A DNA stretch of 13,986 nucleotides from Oscillospiraceae bacterium (GCA_029068025.1 JAIEDJ010000089.1:1-13986); one strand, 5' to 3'. Numbered from the stretch's first letter, positions 1 to 7,534 are shown. Translations and numbers: made by a program. Notes: generated from the letters alone by a model not told the origin.

Positions 1-70
1 ATAATAATTCGCCGAGATAATGCCGGAATTTCTCCGCAAACCGATCCGGCAAAGTAAAGGAGCGCCTTGT

Positions 71-664
71 ATGTATATTGATTATAAAGGGCAATTGTAT
101 CGCTTGATAGAACACAGCCTGTTTTTTGATGATAAACCCGCAGTATCGACGCACTTCAAAGAAAAAACAGACGATACATTTTGTGAAGTTTCGGATTACT
201 ATGCAAAGGAATTAAAGCCGGACGACCCGAACGTTCAAAACATCTATGACGTTGATTATTATGTCGTATATCACGATACAAGCGAGACCGTGAAGAAAAG
301 GGCTGCCGAGCTGAAAAAGTATATAGAAAAGGGAGATCATATCGGCGATGATGAGCTTGACGCGGTGTTCCGTCACATATGGTGTGCGAACGGAGGTGCT
401 CCGGTACTTGATTCCCCCACGATAGAAAATAATGAGGTTGAGATAATATTGAGCGGGAACAGCTGCTCCGAGGATTGGATAATGTTTGAGAGAGGTTTTT
501 GCTATAAAGCAGTAAACATTTATGACTGTGAGAAGCTGATCGTAAGGTACACCTATTCCGTCCGGAACGGGAAAAAATCAGCGAAGAATGAGGTCGTGGA
601 AGTGACCATGAAACCGGAAGAATTTAAAGCAGAGAAGCTGAAACACGGTATTGGCAATATATAA
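71..664 (+). CDS. Hypothetical protein, 197 aa, unknown function
   Basis: I do not recognise this protein. The frame is open from position 8, but the start is placed at the ATG at 71. An AAAGGAG ribosome binding site (56-62) lies 8 bases before it, while the earlier ATG at 20 has no such site. The protein is hydrophilic with no signal peptide or membrane segment, so it is probably cytoplasmic. Its first part is rich in aromatic and acidic residues (MYIDYKGQLYRL at the N-terminus), the middle has a charged helical stretch (VKKRAAELKKYIEKG), and the last third looks beta-rich (NEVEIILSGN, LIVRYTYSVRNGKK). It ends 34 bases before the LRR gene and no terminator is visible between them, so the two are probably co-transcribed. 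The promoter must lie before the window. Confidence is good that it is a gene and nil as to function. Confidence 0.75.
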   Translation: MYIDYKGQLYRLIEHSLFFDDKPAVSTHFKEKTDDTFCEVSDYYAKELKPDDPNVQNIYDVDYYVVYHDTSETVKKRAAELKKYIEKGDHIGDDELDAVFRHIWCANGGAPVLDSPTIENNEVEIILSGNSCSEDWIMFERGFCYKAVNIYDCEKLIVRYTYSVRNGKKSAKNEVVEVTMKPEEFKAEKLKHGIGNI

Positions 665-698
665 TTATCACTGATATTTTATTTTTCAGGAGGTCATT

Positions 699-2834
699 AT
701 GCTGCGTTCCGAAAATGCCTCGCCTATGGAGGATTTTGAGCTTGACAGCTCGGACGGCGGGCTTGTTATAAAAAAATATATTGCCGACGAAATAAACGTC
801 GTTATCCCGGACGGCGTGACCGGCATAGGATGGAATGCTTTCACCCGAAGTCCCTTCGCCGATCCCGGAAAGCTCACAAGCGTTACTATTCCCGACAGCG
901 TGACCGAGATCGGCTGCCGTGCTTTCGGCAATTGCGAAAATCTTATCAGCGTTAATATCCCCGGCAGCGTGACCGTCATAAAACAGTATGCTTTTGAGGG
1001 CTGTTCAAGCCTTACAAGCATTATTATTCCCGCCGGCGTGACGGAAATGGAAGAGAATATTTTCCGTAACTGCGCGAGCCTCAATATCGCCGCCGTACAC
1101 AATTTCGTTCCGGAATATGCCTTCAACGGCTGTACGTCTCTTGAGGATGTCATTCTCGCCGATGATGTTACGCGGATAGAAAACTGCGCCTTTAACAATT
1201 GTTCAAGCCTGAAAAGCATTGATATCCCGAGCGGTGTTACCGAGATAGGGGCTTTTGCTTTCAGCGGCTGTTCAAGCCTGAAAAGCGTCGTTATTCCCGA
1301 CGGCGTGACCGAGATACGAGCCGGAACTTTTAATAAATGTTCAAGCCTTACAAGCGTTACGCTTCCCGACAGCATAACCGAAATATATGATTTTGCCTTC
1401 AGCGGCTGCGATAACGTCGTTGTCACATATAAAGGCTTCTCTTTTGATCAAAGCCGCATAGAAGCTCTCTGCAAGCTCGCTGGCGGACTTTCGCATAAAA
1501 ATCCGCGGCGAAAAGCTCCGCCTGTGAAGGTGCTCGAAGCTGATATATCCCGGCGTGATACAGAAAAATATACGGCAGAGTATACGGAAGATGATACAAG
1601 TGCCGCTGTCCCCGACGATGTGACCGGCGCGGGAGACAGCGAAGCTTCGACCCGACAGACCCCGCCTGTTGAGGAGTTTGAATTTGACATATCCGACGAC
1701 GGCGGACTTGTTGTCAAAAAATATAACCGCAATGACGCAAACGTTGTTATTCCCGGCGGCGTGAATGTGATAGGTGATTTCGCTTTCGGGGAGTGCGAAA
1801 ATATCACAAGCGTGACGATCCCCGACGGCGTGACTCGGATAGACGACTGCGCTTTTGATAGGTGCGAAAATCTTACAAGCGTCACTATCCCAGACAGCGT
1901 GACCGAAATAGGGCTCTGCGCTTTCGCCGGCTGTGTAAATCTCACGAGCGTCACTATCCCCGACAGTGTGACCATAATAGAGATGAGCGCTTTCAGCGGA
2001 TGTTCAAGGCTTGAAAGCATCACTATTCCCGATGGCGTTATTGACATAGAGGATAATACTTTTGAGGACTGCAAAGCCCTCACAAGCGTCATTATCCCCG
2101 ACAGCGTGAAAGTTATAAGATCCCAGGCATTTTGCGATTGTTCAGGCCTTGCGGACATCGTTATTCCCAACAGTGTGACCAAAATAGAGGGCTATGCTTT
2201 TCAAGGCTGTTCCGGTCTTAAAAGCATAACGATCCCCGACAGCGTGATCGTTATGGAGCATGATATTTTCATAGGCTGCCGAAGTCTCGAGAGCGTCACC
2301 GTTCATAATTTTGTGCCCTTGTTCGCGTTCAGCGGCTGCACAAAGCTCACACAAGCAACTCTTTGCGATGACGTTACGCGCATAGAAAAATGCGCTTTCA
2401 GGGGATGTTCAAGCCTTAAAAGCATTGTTCTCCCGAACAGCGTGACCGAAATAGGAGCATCTGCTTTCAGCCTTTGTTCAAGCCTCGAAAGTATCGTTAT
2501 CCCGGACGGAGTGACCGAAATAGCGGAAGGAACCTTCAGCCGGTGTTCAAGCCTTACAAGCATAACTATCCCAAGCAGCGTGACAAGAATAGGAGAAGAT
2601 TCTTTCTACAGATGTTCAAAGCTTGAAAGCATAGTCGTCCCCGACAGCGTGACCGAAATAGAGAGCGACGCTTTCAAAACGAATTCGGAGCTCACAAAAG
2701 TCACATATAAAGGCAAAACCTATGACCATAGCAATATAGATGAGCTTTACAGAGCAGCCGGAAAACAGCCGGATCACGATCAAACTCAAAGTAAAACGAA
2801 AATTTCGGCGAAAGCGAGGAAATCAAAGCAATAA
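699..2834 (+). CDS. BspA-like leucine-rich repeat protein (LRR_5 type), 711 aa
   Basis: The protein consists of BspA/Treponema-type leucine-rich repeats of about 23 residues with the pattern IPDSVTEIGxxAFxxCxxLxSVT. Such repeats form a solenoid that binds other proteins. There are two blocks: residues 11-262 with about 9-10 repeats and 325-688 with about 14. Each block opens with a similar head (DFELDSSDGGLVIKKY and EFEFDISDDGGLVVKKY), carries one odd VHNFVP repeat (133 and 535), and closes with VTYKG plus (F/Y)D and a short helix. The linker 264-322 is degenerate. The ATG at 699 follows AGGAGGT (688-694) by 4 bases; this is short but the best choice. No signal peptide, membrane segment or LPXTG anchor is visible, which is unusual for a family mostly found at the surface. 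The C-terminus is lysine-rich. The family call is firm; ligand and location are unknown. Confidence 0.92.
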   Translation: MLRSENASPMEDFELDSSDGGLVIKKYIADEINVVIPDGVTGIGWNAFTRSPFADPGKLTSVTIPDSVTEIGCRAFGNCENLISVNIPGSVTVIKQYAFEGCSSLTSIIIPAGVTEMEENIFRNCASLNIAAVHNFVPEYAFNGCTSLEDVILADDVTRIENCAFNNCSSLKSIDIPSGVTEIGAFAFSGCSSLKSVVIPDGVTEIRAGTFNKCSSLTSVTLPDSITEIYDFAFSGCDNVVVTYKGFSFDQSRIEALCKLAGGLSHKNPRRKAPPVKVLEADISRRDTEKYTAEYTEDDTSAAVPDDVTGAGDSEASTRQTPPVEEFEFDISDDGGLVVKKYNRNDANVVIPGGVNVIGDFAFGECENITSVTIPDGVTRIDDCAFDRCENLTSVTIPDSVTEIGLCAFAGCVNLTSVTIPDSVTIIEMSAFSGCSRLESITIPDGVIDIEDNTFEDCKALTSVIIPDSVKVIRSQAFCDCSGLADIVIPNSVTKIEGYAFQGCSGLKSITIPDSVIVMEHDIFIGCRSLESVTVHNFVPLFAFSGCTKLTQATLCDDVTRIEKCAFRGCSSLKSIVLPNSVTEIGASAFSLCSSLESIVIPDGVTEIAEGTFSRCSSLTSITIPSSVTRIGEDSFYRCSKLESIVVPDSVTEIESDAFKTNSELTKVTYKGKTYDHSNIDELYRAAGKQPDHDQTQSKTKISAKARKSKQ
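723..1787 (+). repeat. Three copies of the LRR head module, the middle one decayed
   Basis: The module that opens each LRR block appears three times in the LRR gene. Copy 1 is residues 9-55 (723-863), copy 2 residues 274-322 (1518-1664) and copy 3 residues 323-363 (1665-1787). Copy 2, which looks like a plain linker, keeps PPVKVLEADIS against PPVEEFEFDIS of copy 3. It also keeps VPDDVTGAGDSEASTRQ against IPDGVTGIGWNAFTRSP of copy 1, while its middle has changed to a Tyr/Glu/Asp/Thr-rich stretch. This suggests the gene grew by duplication of a whole head-plus-LRR unit and that one head lost its repeats. Confidence 0.55.
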
Positions 2835-2896
2835 TCTGGTAATTCCGCAAGGCTTAAACCCATAAACCGTTTTTGAACGGCACGGTATAAAAGTAT

Positions 2897-2928
2897 TGCG
2901 GTGCCAAGCGAATACGCTTGACACCGCA
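2897..2928 (-). terminator. Hairpin terminator after the anti-sigma gene
   Basis: TGCGGTG (2897-2903) pairs with CACCGCA (2922-2928) and CAAGCG (2905-2910) with CGCTTG (2915-2920). The stem has 13 base pairs with one C-A mismatch and an AATA loop. Read on the minus strand the hairpin is followed by ATACTTTTATAC, a moderate T-rich tail, and it lies 35 bases after the stop of the minus-strand gene. On the plus strand no T-run follows, so whether it also ends the LRR transcript is uncertain. A smaller hairpin (CCGTT 2867-2871, AACGG 2876-2880) lies closer to the LRR gene. Confidence 0.6.
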
Positions 2929-2962
2929 GTCGGCTATAAAACGAAAAAGAAAAGACATCAGA

Positions 2963-3694
2963 TCAAAAATCACAATCAACAATATATTGATCCTCGTTCG
3001 GAATGTAGATCACAAATACGCGTTCATCGTTTAAAAGCTGTATTATATCGTCTTTTTCAAGCTCGCAGGTAAATATGGGAAGAAGGCTATACACATTTCC
3101 AAGCTCATTAAGCTCGTCATAATCGATACCGTGATCGTCCATGAATTCTCTTAAATAGCTTTCCATAGCCGCTGACAGGAAATGAACCCACGGAGAGTTG
3201 AGGGGATCGATCTCAACGCCCTCGTATTCCTTATCGTACGCCTCGCGGATGCTGTCAATATTATCCTGTAATTCCACCTTCACTTTAATAACGCTTTGAT
3301 CCGTATGCTCGAGATACTCGGGAGTGACCCGCACACAGTCAAAGAAGTATTCCGGCTCGAAGGTATCGGACGTTTCCGTATCGGAAGCAATATCGGATAT
3401 GATATTCGCGATCGATCCGTTCGCTTTGCTTGCTTCATTCGTTTCATTCGGCAGAGATACCGTGATCCCGCTGTAATTTTTCATGACCACGAGCGCTGCA
3501 AACGCGGCAGCCGCACACGCCGCGGCGCAGATCATAATTTTGAGCACACCGGGTCTTTTACGCTCGTCCGGTCTGAGCACCGTAGGACGTTCGGCGCCGG
3601 TATATTCCCCGTCGGGCTGAATCGGATCAAAGGTGCTTTCCACAAGACCGCCGTCTATTTCGCCGATAATATCCAGGAATTCATTCTTAGTCAT
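2963..3694 (-). CDS. Membrane protein, probable anti-sigma factor, 243 aa
   Basis: This is probably the partner that holds the neighbouring sigma factor inactive at the membrane. Residues 1-49 are cytoplasmic and charged. Residues 50-71 (VLKIMICAAACAAAAFAALVVM) form one membrane span, followed by a Ser/Thr/Asn-rich linker (72-112) and an acidic outer domain (113-243) ending IYIPNEDQYIVDCDF. That order, inside to outside with one span, is typical of anti-sigma factors. The outer domain is not one I recognise, and I see no clear zinc-binding HxxxCxxC motif, so the call rests mainly on context. Its ATG overlaps the TGA of the sigma gene (ATGA, 3691-3694), implying coupled translation, with AGAGG about 10 bases upstream. 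Alternative: a membrane sensor or lipid-facing protein without anti-sigma activity. Confidence 0.65.
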   Translation of the reverse strand: MTKNEFLDIIGEIDGGLVESTFDPIQPDGEYTGAERPTVLRPDERKRPGVLKIMICAAACAAAAFAALVVMKNYSGITVSLPNETNEASKANGSIANIISDIASDTETSDTFEPEYFFDCVRVTPEYLEHTDQSVIKVKVELQDNIDSIREAYDKEYEGVEIDPLNSPWVHFLSAAMESYLREFMDDHGIDYDELNELGNVYSLLPIFTCELEKDDIIQLLNDERVFVIYIPNEDQYIVDCDF

Positions 3695-4251
3695 AATTCA
3701 AAACCTCTTTTCCGCAAATATTCCTTGAGCTTCTTTCTTATCCGTGTAAGCGTTACCGTGACGTTGCTTTCCGACATTCCGAAATAAGCCGCAAGCTCAG
3801 AAATGCCGTAACAGCTCCAATATCTCCGTATAAAAAGCTGACGGCGCTTTTCGGGCTGCTTGTATAAAAACTCGTTGATCGCTTTGATCATTTCACGGCG
3901 CTCGAATTCACTCTCAACGGAGCTGCTGCCGGAAACATAATCGCCGAGCTCATCAAAGGAAAGCGCGCTCGTTCCGCCGCCGCGTTTTTCGGCACGCATT
4001 TCACGCAGACGCATAAGAGCGAGGCCGCGCGTTACCGCGGCAGCAAACGCGGAAAGGGACGAGGGCTTTGCCGGAGGGATCGAGTTCCATACCCGAAAAT
4101 ACGCGTCGTTCAGGCACTGCTCGGTCTCTGTGAAATCGCCGAGAATATTCTGCGCTACCGTCCTGCATATTCCGCCGTATTTTTTCGATAACTCGGCTAT
4201 CGACGCTTCGCTGCGGCTTTCAAAAAGCTCGATTATCTTGTCGTCGTCCAC
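3691..4251 (-). CDS. ECF-like RNA polymerase sigma factor, 186 aa
   Basis: This is a short sigma-70 family factor that directs RNA polymerase to a small set of promoters. Region 2 occupies roughly residues 25-85 (ILGDFTETEQCLNDAYFRVWNSI, where the acidic TETEQ...DAYFRVW stretch is typical). A linker of about 40 residues follows. Region 4 lies near residues 120-180, with a helix-turn-helix YGISELAAYFGMSESNVTVTLTRIRKKLKEYL. The start is placed at a GTG (4251-4249): an AAAGGAG site (4260-4266) sits 8 bases before it, whereas the upstream in-frame ATG at 4281 has none. The gene overlaps its probable anti-sigma factor by 4 bases. The promoter is a standard sigma-A type rather than an evident self-recognised one, so control is probably by the membrane partner. 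Target promoters are unknown. Confidence 0.88.
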   Translation of the reverse strand: MDDDKIIELFESRSEASIAELSKKYGGICRTVAQNILGDFTETEQCLNDAYFRVWNSIPPAKPSSLSAFAAAVTRGLALMRLREMRAEKRGGGTSALSFDELGDYVSGSSSVESEFERREMIKAINEFLYKQPEKRRQLFIRRYWSCYGISELAAYFGMSESNVTVTLTRIRKKLKEYLRKRGFEL

Positions 4252-4325
4252 GGTACACACTCCTTTTGAAATGCATTTCACTTTATAAGATGCGTTTTTT
4301 TGAAAAATACTACAATTTTTTTAAA

Positions 4326-4354
4326 ATTATAGCATTAACGCGGTCCGAAGTCAA
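4326..4354 (-). promoter_or_regulatory. Sigma-A promoter for the sigma/anti-sigma operon
   Basis: On the minus strand TTGACT (4354-4349), a 17-base spacer and a perfect TATAAT (4331-4326) lie about 75 bases before the sigma factor start. Spacing and sequence match the housekeeping consensus. The leader between it and the gene is AT-rich, with runs of A and T and no evident structure. Confidence 0.82.
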
Positions 4355-4492
4355 CAGACGGCCTGCAAAAAATAATTGCGGGCATTTGTTGAGAAATTTT
4401 CCGAATACGGTTTATTGCTCGTTCCGCGCTTCTTGACGGCCTTTTTATGATAACATCGGCTTGCACGGAAGAAAAAATTCTAAAACCCTTGG

Positions 4493-4521
4493 TTGACATA
4501 CCGTGATTTTTGTGCTATAAT
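4493..4521 (+). promoter_or_regulatory. Consensus extended -10 promoter of the GGDEF gene
   Basis: A perfect TTGACA (4493-4498), a 17-base spacer and a perfect TATAAT (4516-4521), preceded by TGC which makes an extended -10. This predicts strong constitutive transcription starting near 4528, with a leader of about 60 bases before the ATG at 4588. I see no c-di-GMP riboswitch in that leader. It does contain short inverted motifs (TAGACATCTA; GATC-GGT-GATC) of unclear meaning. Confidence 0.88.
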
Positions 4522-4587
4522 ATAAAATAGACATCTATAGCTTGACAGATCGGTGATCATACATTGAATACGGGGGTGTGCGGCGGT

Positions 4588-6336
4588 ATGAGATCAAAGG
4601 ATTTCGTTTTTCATCTTATATTCGGGATCATGCTGGTATTTTTTATAGTGATCGTAGTGTATCTTGCGGCAAACTGCAAAGTCCGGCCGCTGTCGGACGC
4701 GGAATATGATAAAACCGCTCCGTTTATGGAGGGCTGGCATACCTCGGACGGAACGGTACTGGATGAAAAGACGCTCCGCAAGATAAATACCGTTTCCGCC
4801 GGCGGGGAGATAAGTATATTTAATACGCTGCCTGCGGATTCCAACGACGCGGACGCACTTTTTTTCAGGGCGAAGAACGTTTTCTACAGCGTCTATATTG
4901 ACGGCGAGGCAGTATACGTACCCGAATTCGGCGAGAGCATTTTCTATACCAATTCCACGGGTACACGCTGGAACATCATTGACATCACTCCGGATCAGCT
5001 CGGCAAGGAAGTGGAGATACGGATCAGGGCGGCATACGAAAACGCGCGGTGCGGTGTGGAGAGCTTCCGTATCGGCAGCTCCGGCGGCGTTGTCCTTAAC
5101 ATATTTAAAGAGAAGCTTGTGTCCTTTATCACCTGTGTTCTTCTGTTGTTTGTGGGACTTCTTCTGGTAATCGCCGACATTCCCATAAATATACGAAATC
5201 AGAAAAACCATGAGCTTCTGTTTCTGGGTCTGTTCTCGATCTGCGTTTCCATATGGTGTCTGGCAGAGCTGCATATAGTCGAGTTCTTCTTTGACGACAG
5301 CCGGCTGGTGCAGATGATATCCTCCTGCTCGCTTATGCTGATCCCATTCGCGCTTATCCTGTATCTTAAAGAGGCGATCGGATTTAAAAACAAGCTGGTC
5401 GTTCCTGTTTTTTCCGGACTGTGTATACTTGGATTTACCGTGTGCTGGACGCTTCATTTTCTCAGGATCAAGGACGTTCACGAAACAAATACATTTTCTC
5501 TTGTCAACATAATGATAGCGGCGGTGCTTTTGATCTGTACGGTTGTAAGAACTACCGTGCAAAGGGGCAGGAAACAAGGCGTCAATATATATCTGATATT
5601 AAGAGCCGTAGGACTTTGCAGTGTCGCGGTTGCCGGTGTTATTGATGTTGTGCGCTATTTTTCGGGGCAGACAAGCGACAACGCGATGTGTGCGCGGATC
5701 GGTATGCTTATCTTTACGATATGCTACGGAAGCTCCAGCCTTGAGAATACGATAAACGCCGTAAAAATGGGCGCGCAGGCGGAATTTGTAAGCCGTCTTG
5801 CGTATCATGACGGATTGACCGGCATAGGAAACCGCACCGCGTTTGAGGAGCGGCTGGACGAGCTTGAGAAGATCAAGGATACCGCCTCTCCTGTCGGGAT
5901 AGTTATGTTTGATGTCAACGATCTGAAATATGTCAACGACAATCTGGGACATCCTATCGGCGACAAGATGATAATAAAAGCCGCCGAAATAGTAAACGCC
6001 GCGTTCGAGGCGGACGGCGGAGAATGTTTCCGAATAGGCGGAGATGAGTTCGCGGTGATAATGCGGGGAGATAACATCAAGGAACGCTGCGATAAAAGTC
6101 TGCGGGAGTTCAGTTCTCAGATGGAGAACCACAACAGCACCCCCAACAGCGAGTTCAGAATAAGCATAGCGCACGGATCTTTCATCTATGACAGCGAGTG
6201 CGGACTTGATCGGATAACGGACGCGTACAAAGCGGCAGATGAGAAAATGTACGAAAACAAGCGCGAAATGAAGGCACACCAAAGCACTCCGGAGGAGTAC
6301 TATTCGGAAATAAGAGGTTTAAGAGGCAATACATAA
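4588..6336 (+). CDS. Membrane diguanylate cyclase (7TM-type sensor plus GGDEF), 582 aa
   Basis: Predicted to make cyclic di-GMP from two GTP at the inner face of the membrane. Residues 8-28 are a signal anchor. Residues 29-178 are an outer, beta-rich domain resembling the 7TMR-DISM sensing domains. Residues 179-390 hold about seven membrane spans. Residues 400-565 are the GGDEF domain with DGLTGIGNRTAFE (408-420), FDVNDLKYVNDNLGH (441-455) and the intact signature GGDEF (484-488). The product-inhibition RxxD site expected five residues before GGDEF is absent (ADGG instead), so feedback inhibition may be lacking. The ATG at 4588 is preferred over a TTG at 4564 because GGGGGTG (4572-4578) lies 9 bases before it and the TTG has no site. 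It is a single-gene unit with its own promoter and terminator. The signal sensed is unknown. Confidence 0.9.
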   Translation: MRSKDFVFHLIFGIMLVFFIVIVVYLAANCKVRPLSDAEYDKTAPFMEGWHTSDGTVLDEKTLRKINTVSAGGEISIFNTLPADSNDADALFFRAKNVFYSVYIDGEAVYVPEFGESIFYTNSTGTRWNIIDITPDQLGKEVEIRIRAAYENARCGVESFRIGSSGGVVLNIFKEKLVSFITCVLLLFVGLLLVIADIPINIRNQKNHELLFLGLFSICVSIWCLAELHIVEFFFDDSRLVQMISSCSLMLIPFALILYLKEAIGFKNKLVVPVFSGLCILGFTVCWTLHFLRIKDVHETNTFSLVNIMIAAVLLICTVVRTTVQRGRKQGVNIYLILRAVGLCSVAVAGVIDVVRYFSGQTSDNAMCARIGMLIFTICYGSSSLENTINAVKMGAQAEFVSRLAYHDGLTGIGNRTAFEERLDELEKIKDTASPVGIVMFDVNDLKYVNDNLGHPIGDKMIIKAAEIVNAAFEADGGECFRIGGDEFAVIMRGDNIKERCDKSLREFSSQMENHNSTPNSEFRISIAHGSFIYDSECGLDRITDAYKAADEKMYENKREMKAHQSTPEEYYSEIRGLRGNT

Positions 6337-6379
6337 AAACAAGGTAAGAGTCCATAATGACACTCTTACCTCTTGTTTT
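6336..6379 (+). terminator. Terminator of the GGDEF gene
   Basis: AAAACAAG plus GTAAGAGT (6336-6351) pairs with ACTCTTAC (6362-6369) and CTTGTTTT (6372-6379), with a two-base bulge and a 10-base loop. The stem begins at the stop codon and ends in TTTT. Read on the minus strand the tail is TTTTTATGTAT, so it may also stop transcripts of the LytTR gene coming the other way. From 6380 to 6563 I see no gene or clear signal. Confidence 0.8.
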
Positions 6380-6563
6380 CCGGCTGAATGACCGGAGAGG
6401 GAGGGAACCGCCGATATTCGTAAAATTCCCTTCACGGATCGGGGCAGCGGGCAAAACGCTGCTGATGGCTTCATATTCCGCGAAGATTATTGACGCGCTG
6501 TGTGATACGATAAAGTGGCGGACAGGAGAATTACTGTGTTTGCGGTGATTTATGATCGGGAAA

Positions 6564-7268
6564 TTATTTATTGTTATTCAATTGACGGTATTCATGGACT
6601 CCTTTTCTGACTTCGCAAATTCTGTTGCGGCTCATCGGAAGCTCTTCTCCGCTTAACAGCTTAACGCTTCTGTTTCCGATGGAATATAAATAACGGTAAT
6701 TCACCAGATAACTCTTATGGATCCGTATAAAGCCTTTCTCTTTCAAGCTTTCCTCAAGCTCCTGCATTGTGCCGCATATTCGCTCCTCGTTCGGACCGTA
6801 TAAGATCAAGAAGTGCCCGTCCGCTTTAAAAAATCTGATTTTTTTTATGCTGATCCGGATTTCTCCGTCCCAACTCCTGAAACTTATGAGATCGGCAGGC
6901 GAGGAAAGTGACATGCTTAAGCTTTTTGCCGTTTCACCAAGCTCTTGATCCAGTTTGTTTTTTCTCACAAATCTGAACGCTTTATATATGTACCCCATAT
7001 GTGCGAGATCAGCCCGTTCTGACACAAAAATAATTTTCACTTGGGGATAAACAGCTCTGATTCGTTTGGCGATCTCAAATCCATCGATCAATGGCATTCC
7101 GACATCCAGGAAAAACGCGTCAAAGGATTCCTGCATAATGTCTTCAAGCAGGCTGCTGCCGTTATTATATGTTCTTATTTCACATTCGTCCGGATAGTAT
7201 TTGTACAGAATATCCGAAATTGCCTTGGCTGCATCAGGTTCGTCATCGCATACCGCGAACTTTATCAA
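6564..7268 (-). CDS. LytTR-family response regulator (no adjacent kinase), 234 aa
   Basis: A two-component DNA-binding regulator of the AgrA/LytR/ComE type. Residues 1-118 are the receiver domain with the acidic pair DD (8-9), the phosphate-accepting Asp55 in FFLDVGMPLIDG, and a Lys in FRFVRKNK. Residues 128-228 are a LytTR domain (IRFFKADGHFLILYG, FIRIHKSYLVNYRYL). The start is the TTG at 7268-7266: AAAGGAG (7278-7284) lies 9 bases before it, whereas the TTG three codons upstream abuts that site. No kinase is next to it. The nearest is the GHKL kinase at 9442, already paired with its own LytTR regulator. Its likely promoter at 7467-7495 carries a box almost identical to the one in the peptide-kinase intergenic region, so it is probably a downstream member of that circuit. 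The leader is about 190 bases. Confidence 0.9.
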   Translation of the reverse strand: MIKFAVCDDEPDAAKAISDILYKYYPDECEIRTYNNGSSLLEDIMQESFDAFFLDVGMPLIDGFEIAKRIRAVYPQVKIIFVSERADLAHMGYIYKAFRFVRKNKLDQELGETAKSLSMSLSSPADLISFRSWDGEIRISIKKIRFFKADGHFLILYGPNEERICGTMQELEESLKEKGFIRIHKSYLVNYRYLYSIGNRSVKLLSGEELPMSRNRICEVRKGVHEYRQLNNNK

Positions 7269-7466
7269 TGCTGTCAACTCCTTTAACTTCTTTGTATCTT
7301 TGGCATTATTCTCAAAAATGCGGAAGCGCTCATTGCCGCCGTATTTTAATATATGCCATTTATAACCTTTGGAATCATTGTGTTTTCAGTTTGCACGGGA
7401 AGTTCAGTAAAATATATGACAAATTGTAAGTATGGCGGATTCTGCAAATCATAGATCTTCATAAAT

Positions 7467-7495
7467 ATTCTGCCATAAAACATTAAAAAATTCAA
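7467..7495 (-). promoter_or_regulatory. Putative box-dependent promoter toward the LytTR regulator at 6564
   Basis: On the minus strand TTGAAT (7495-7490), a 17-base spacer and CAGAAT (7472-7467). The -10 is weak, as expected for a promoter needing an activator. The -35 starts exactly 3 bases after the conserved box at 7499-7534, the same distance as at the peptide promoter. The call rests on that shared geometry. Confidence 0.5.
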
Positions 7496-7498
7496 TAA

Positions 7499-7534
7499 AT
7501 TTCGGACAAAACGCTGTTTTTTGGAAACAAAATT
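7499..7534 (-). promoter_or_regulatory. Candidate LytTR binding box, copy 2
   Basis: 36 bases: ATTTCGGACAAA, six variable bases, then TTTTTTGGAAACAAAATT (plus-strand reading). It matches the box at 8622-8657 at 32 of 36 positions, and all four differences fall in the six central bases. Two ACAAA cores (7506-7510, 7527-7531) are 21 bp apart, two helical turns, as in AgrA- and ComE-type direct repeats. The sequence beyond the box is unrelated, so this is not simply a longer duplication. Confidence 0.65.

Noticed and set aside
686..2563. Long minus-strand open frames with repeats opposite the LRR gene
   Set aside because: They mirror the regular codon pattern of the LRR repeats, have no ribosome binding sites and translate to low-complexity repeats unlike any family.
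840..2680. Regular repeats of about 69 bases that could suggest a CRISPR array
   Set aside because: The repeats are in frame, imperfect and encode LRR units of 23 residues; there are no unique spacers or cas genes.
3296..3787. Plus-strand frame opposite the sigma/anti-sigma genes
   Set aside because: It is a shadow of two well-supported minus-strand genes, is Arg-rich and has no start signals.
4528..4587. Possible c-di-GMP riboswitch before the GGDEF gene
   Set aside because: The leader is only about 60 bases and lacks the conserved elements of either c-di-GMP riboswitch class.
4594..5577. Minus-strand 327-codon frame opposite the GGDEF gene
   Set aside because: It lies fully within a gene with clear domains, promoter and terminator, and its translation has no recognisable domain.
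6357..6548. 63-codon plus-strand frame after the GGDEF terminator
   Set aside because: It starts inside the terminator hairpin, has no ribosome binding site and shows no similarity I can recognise.
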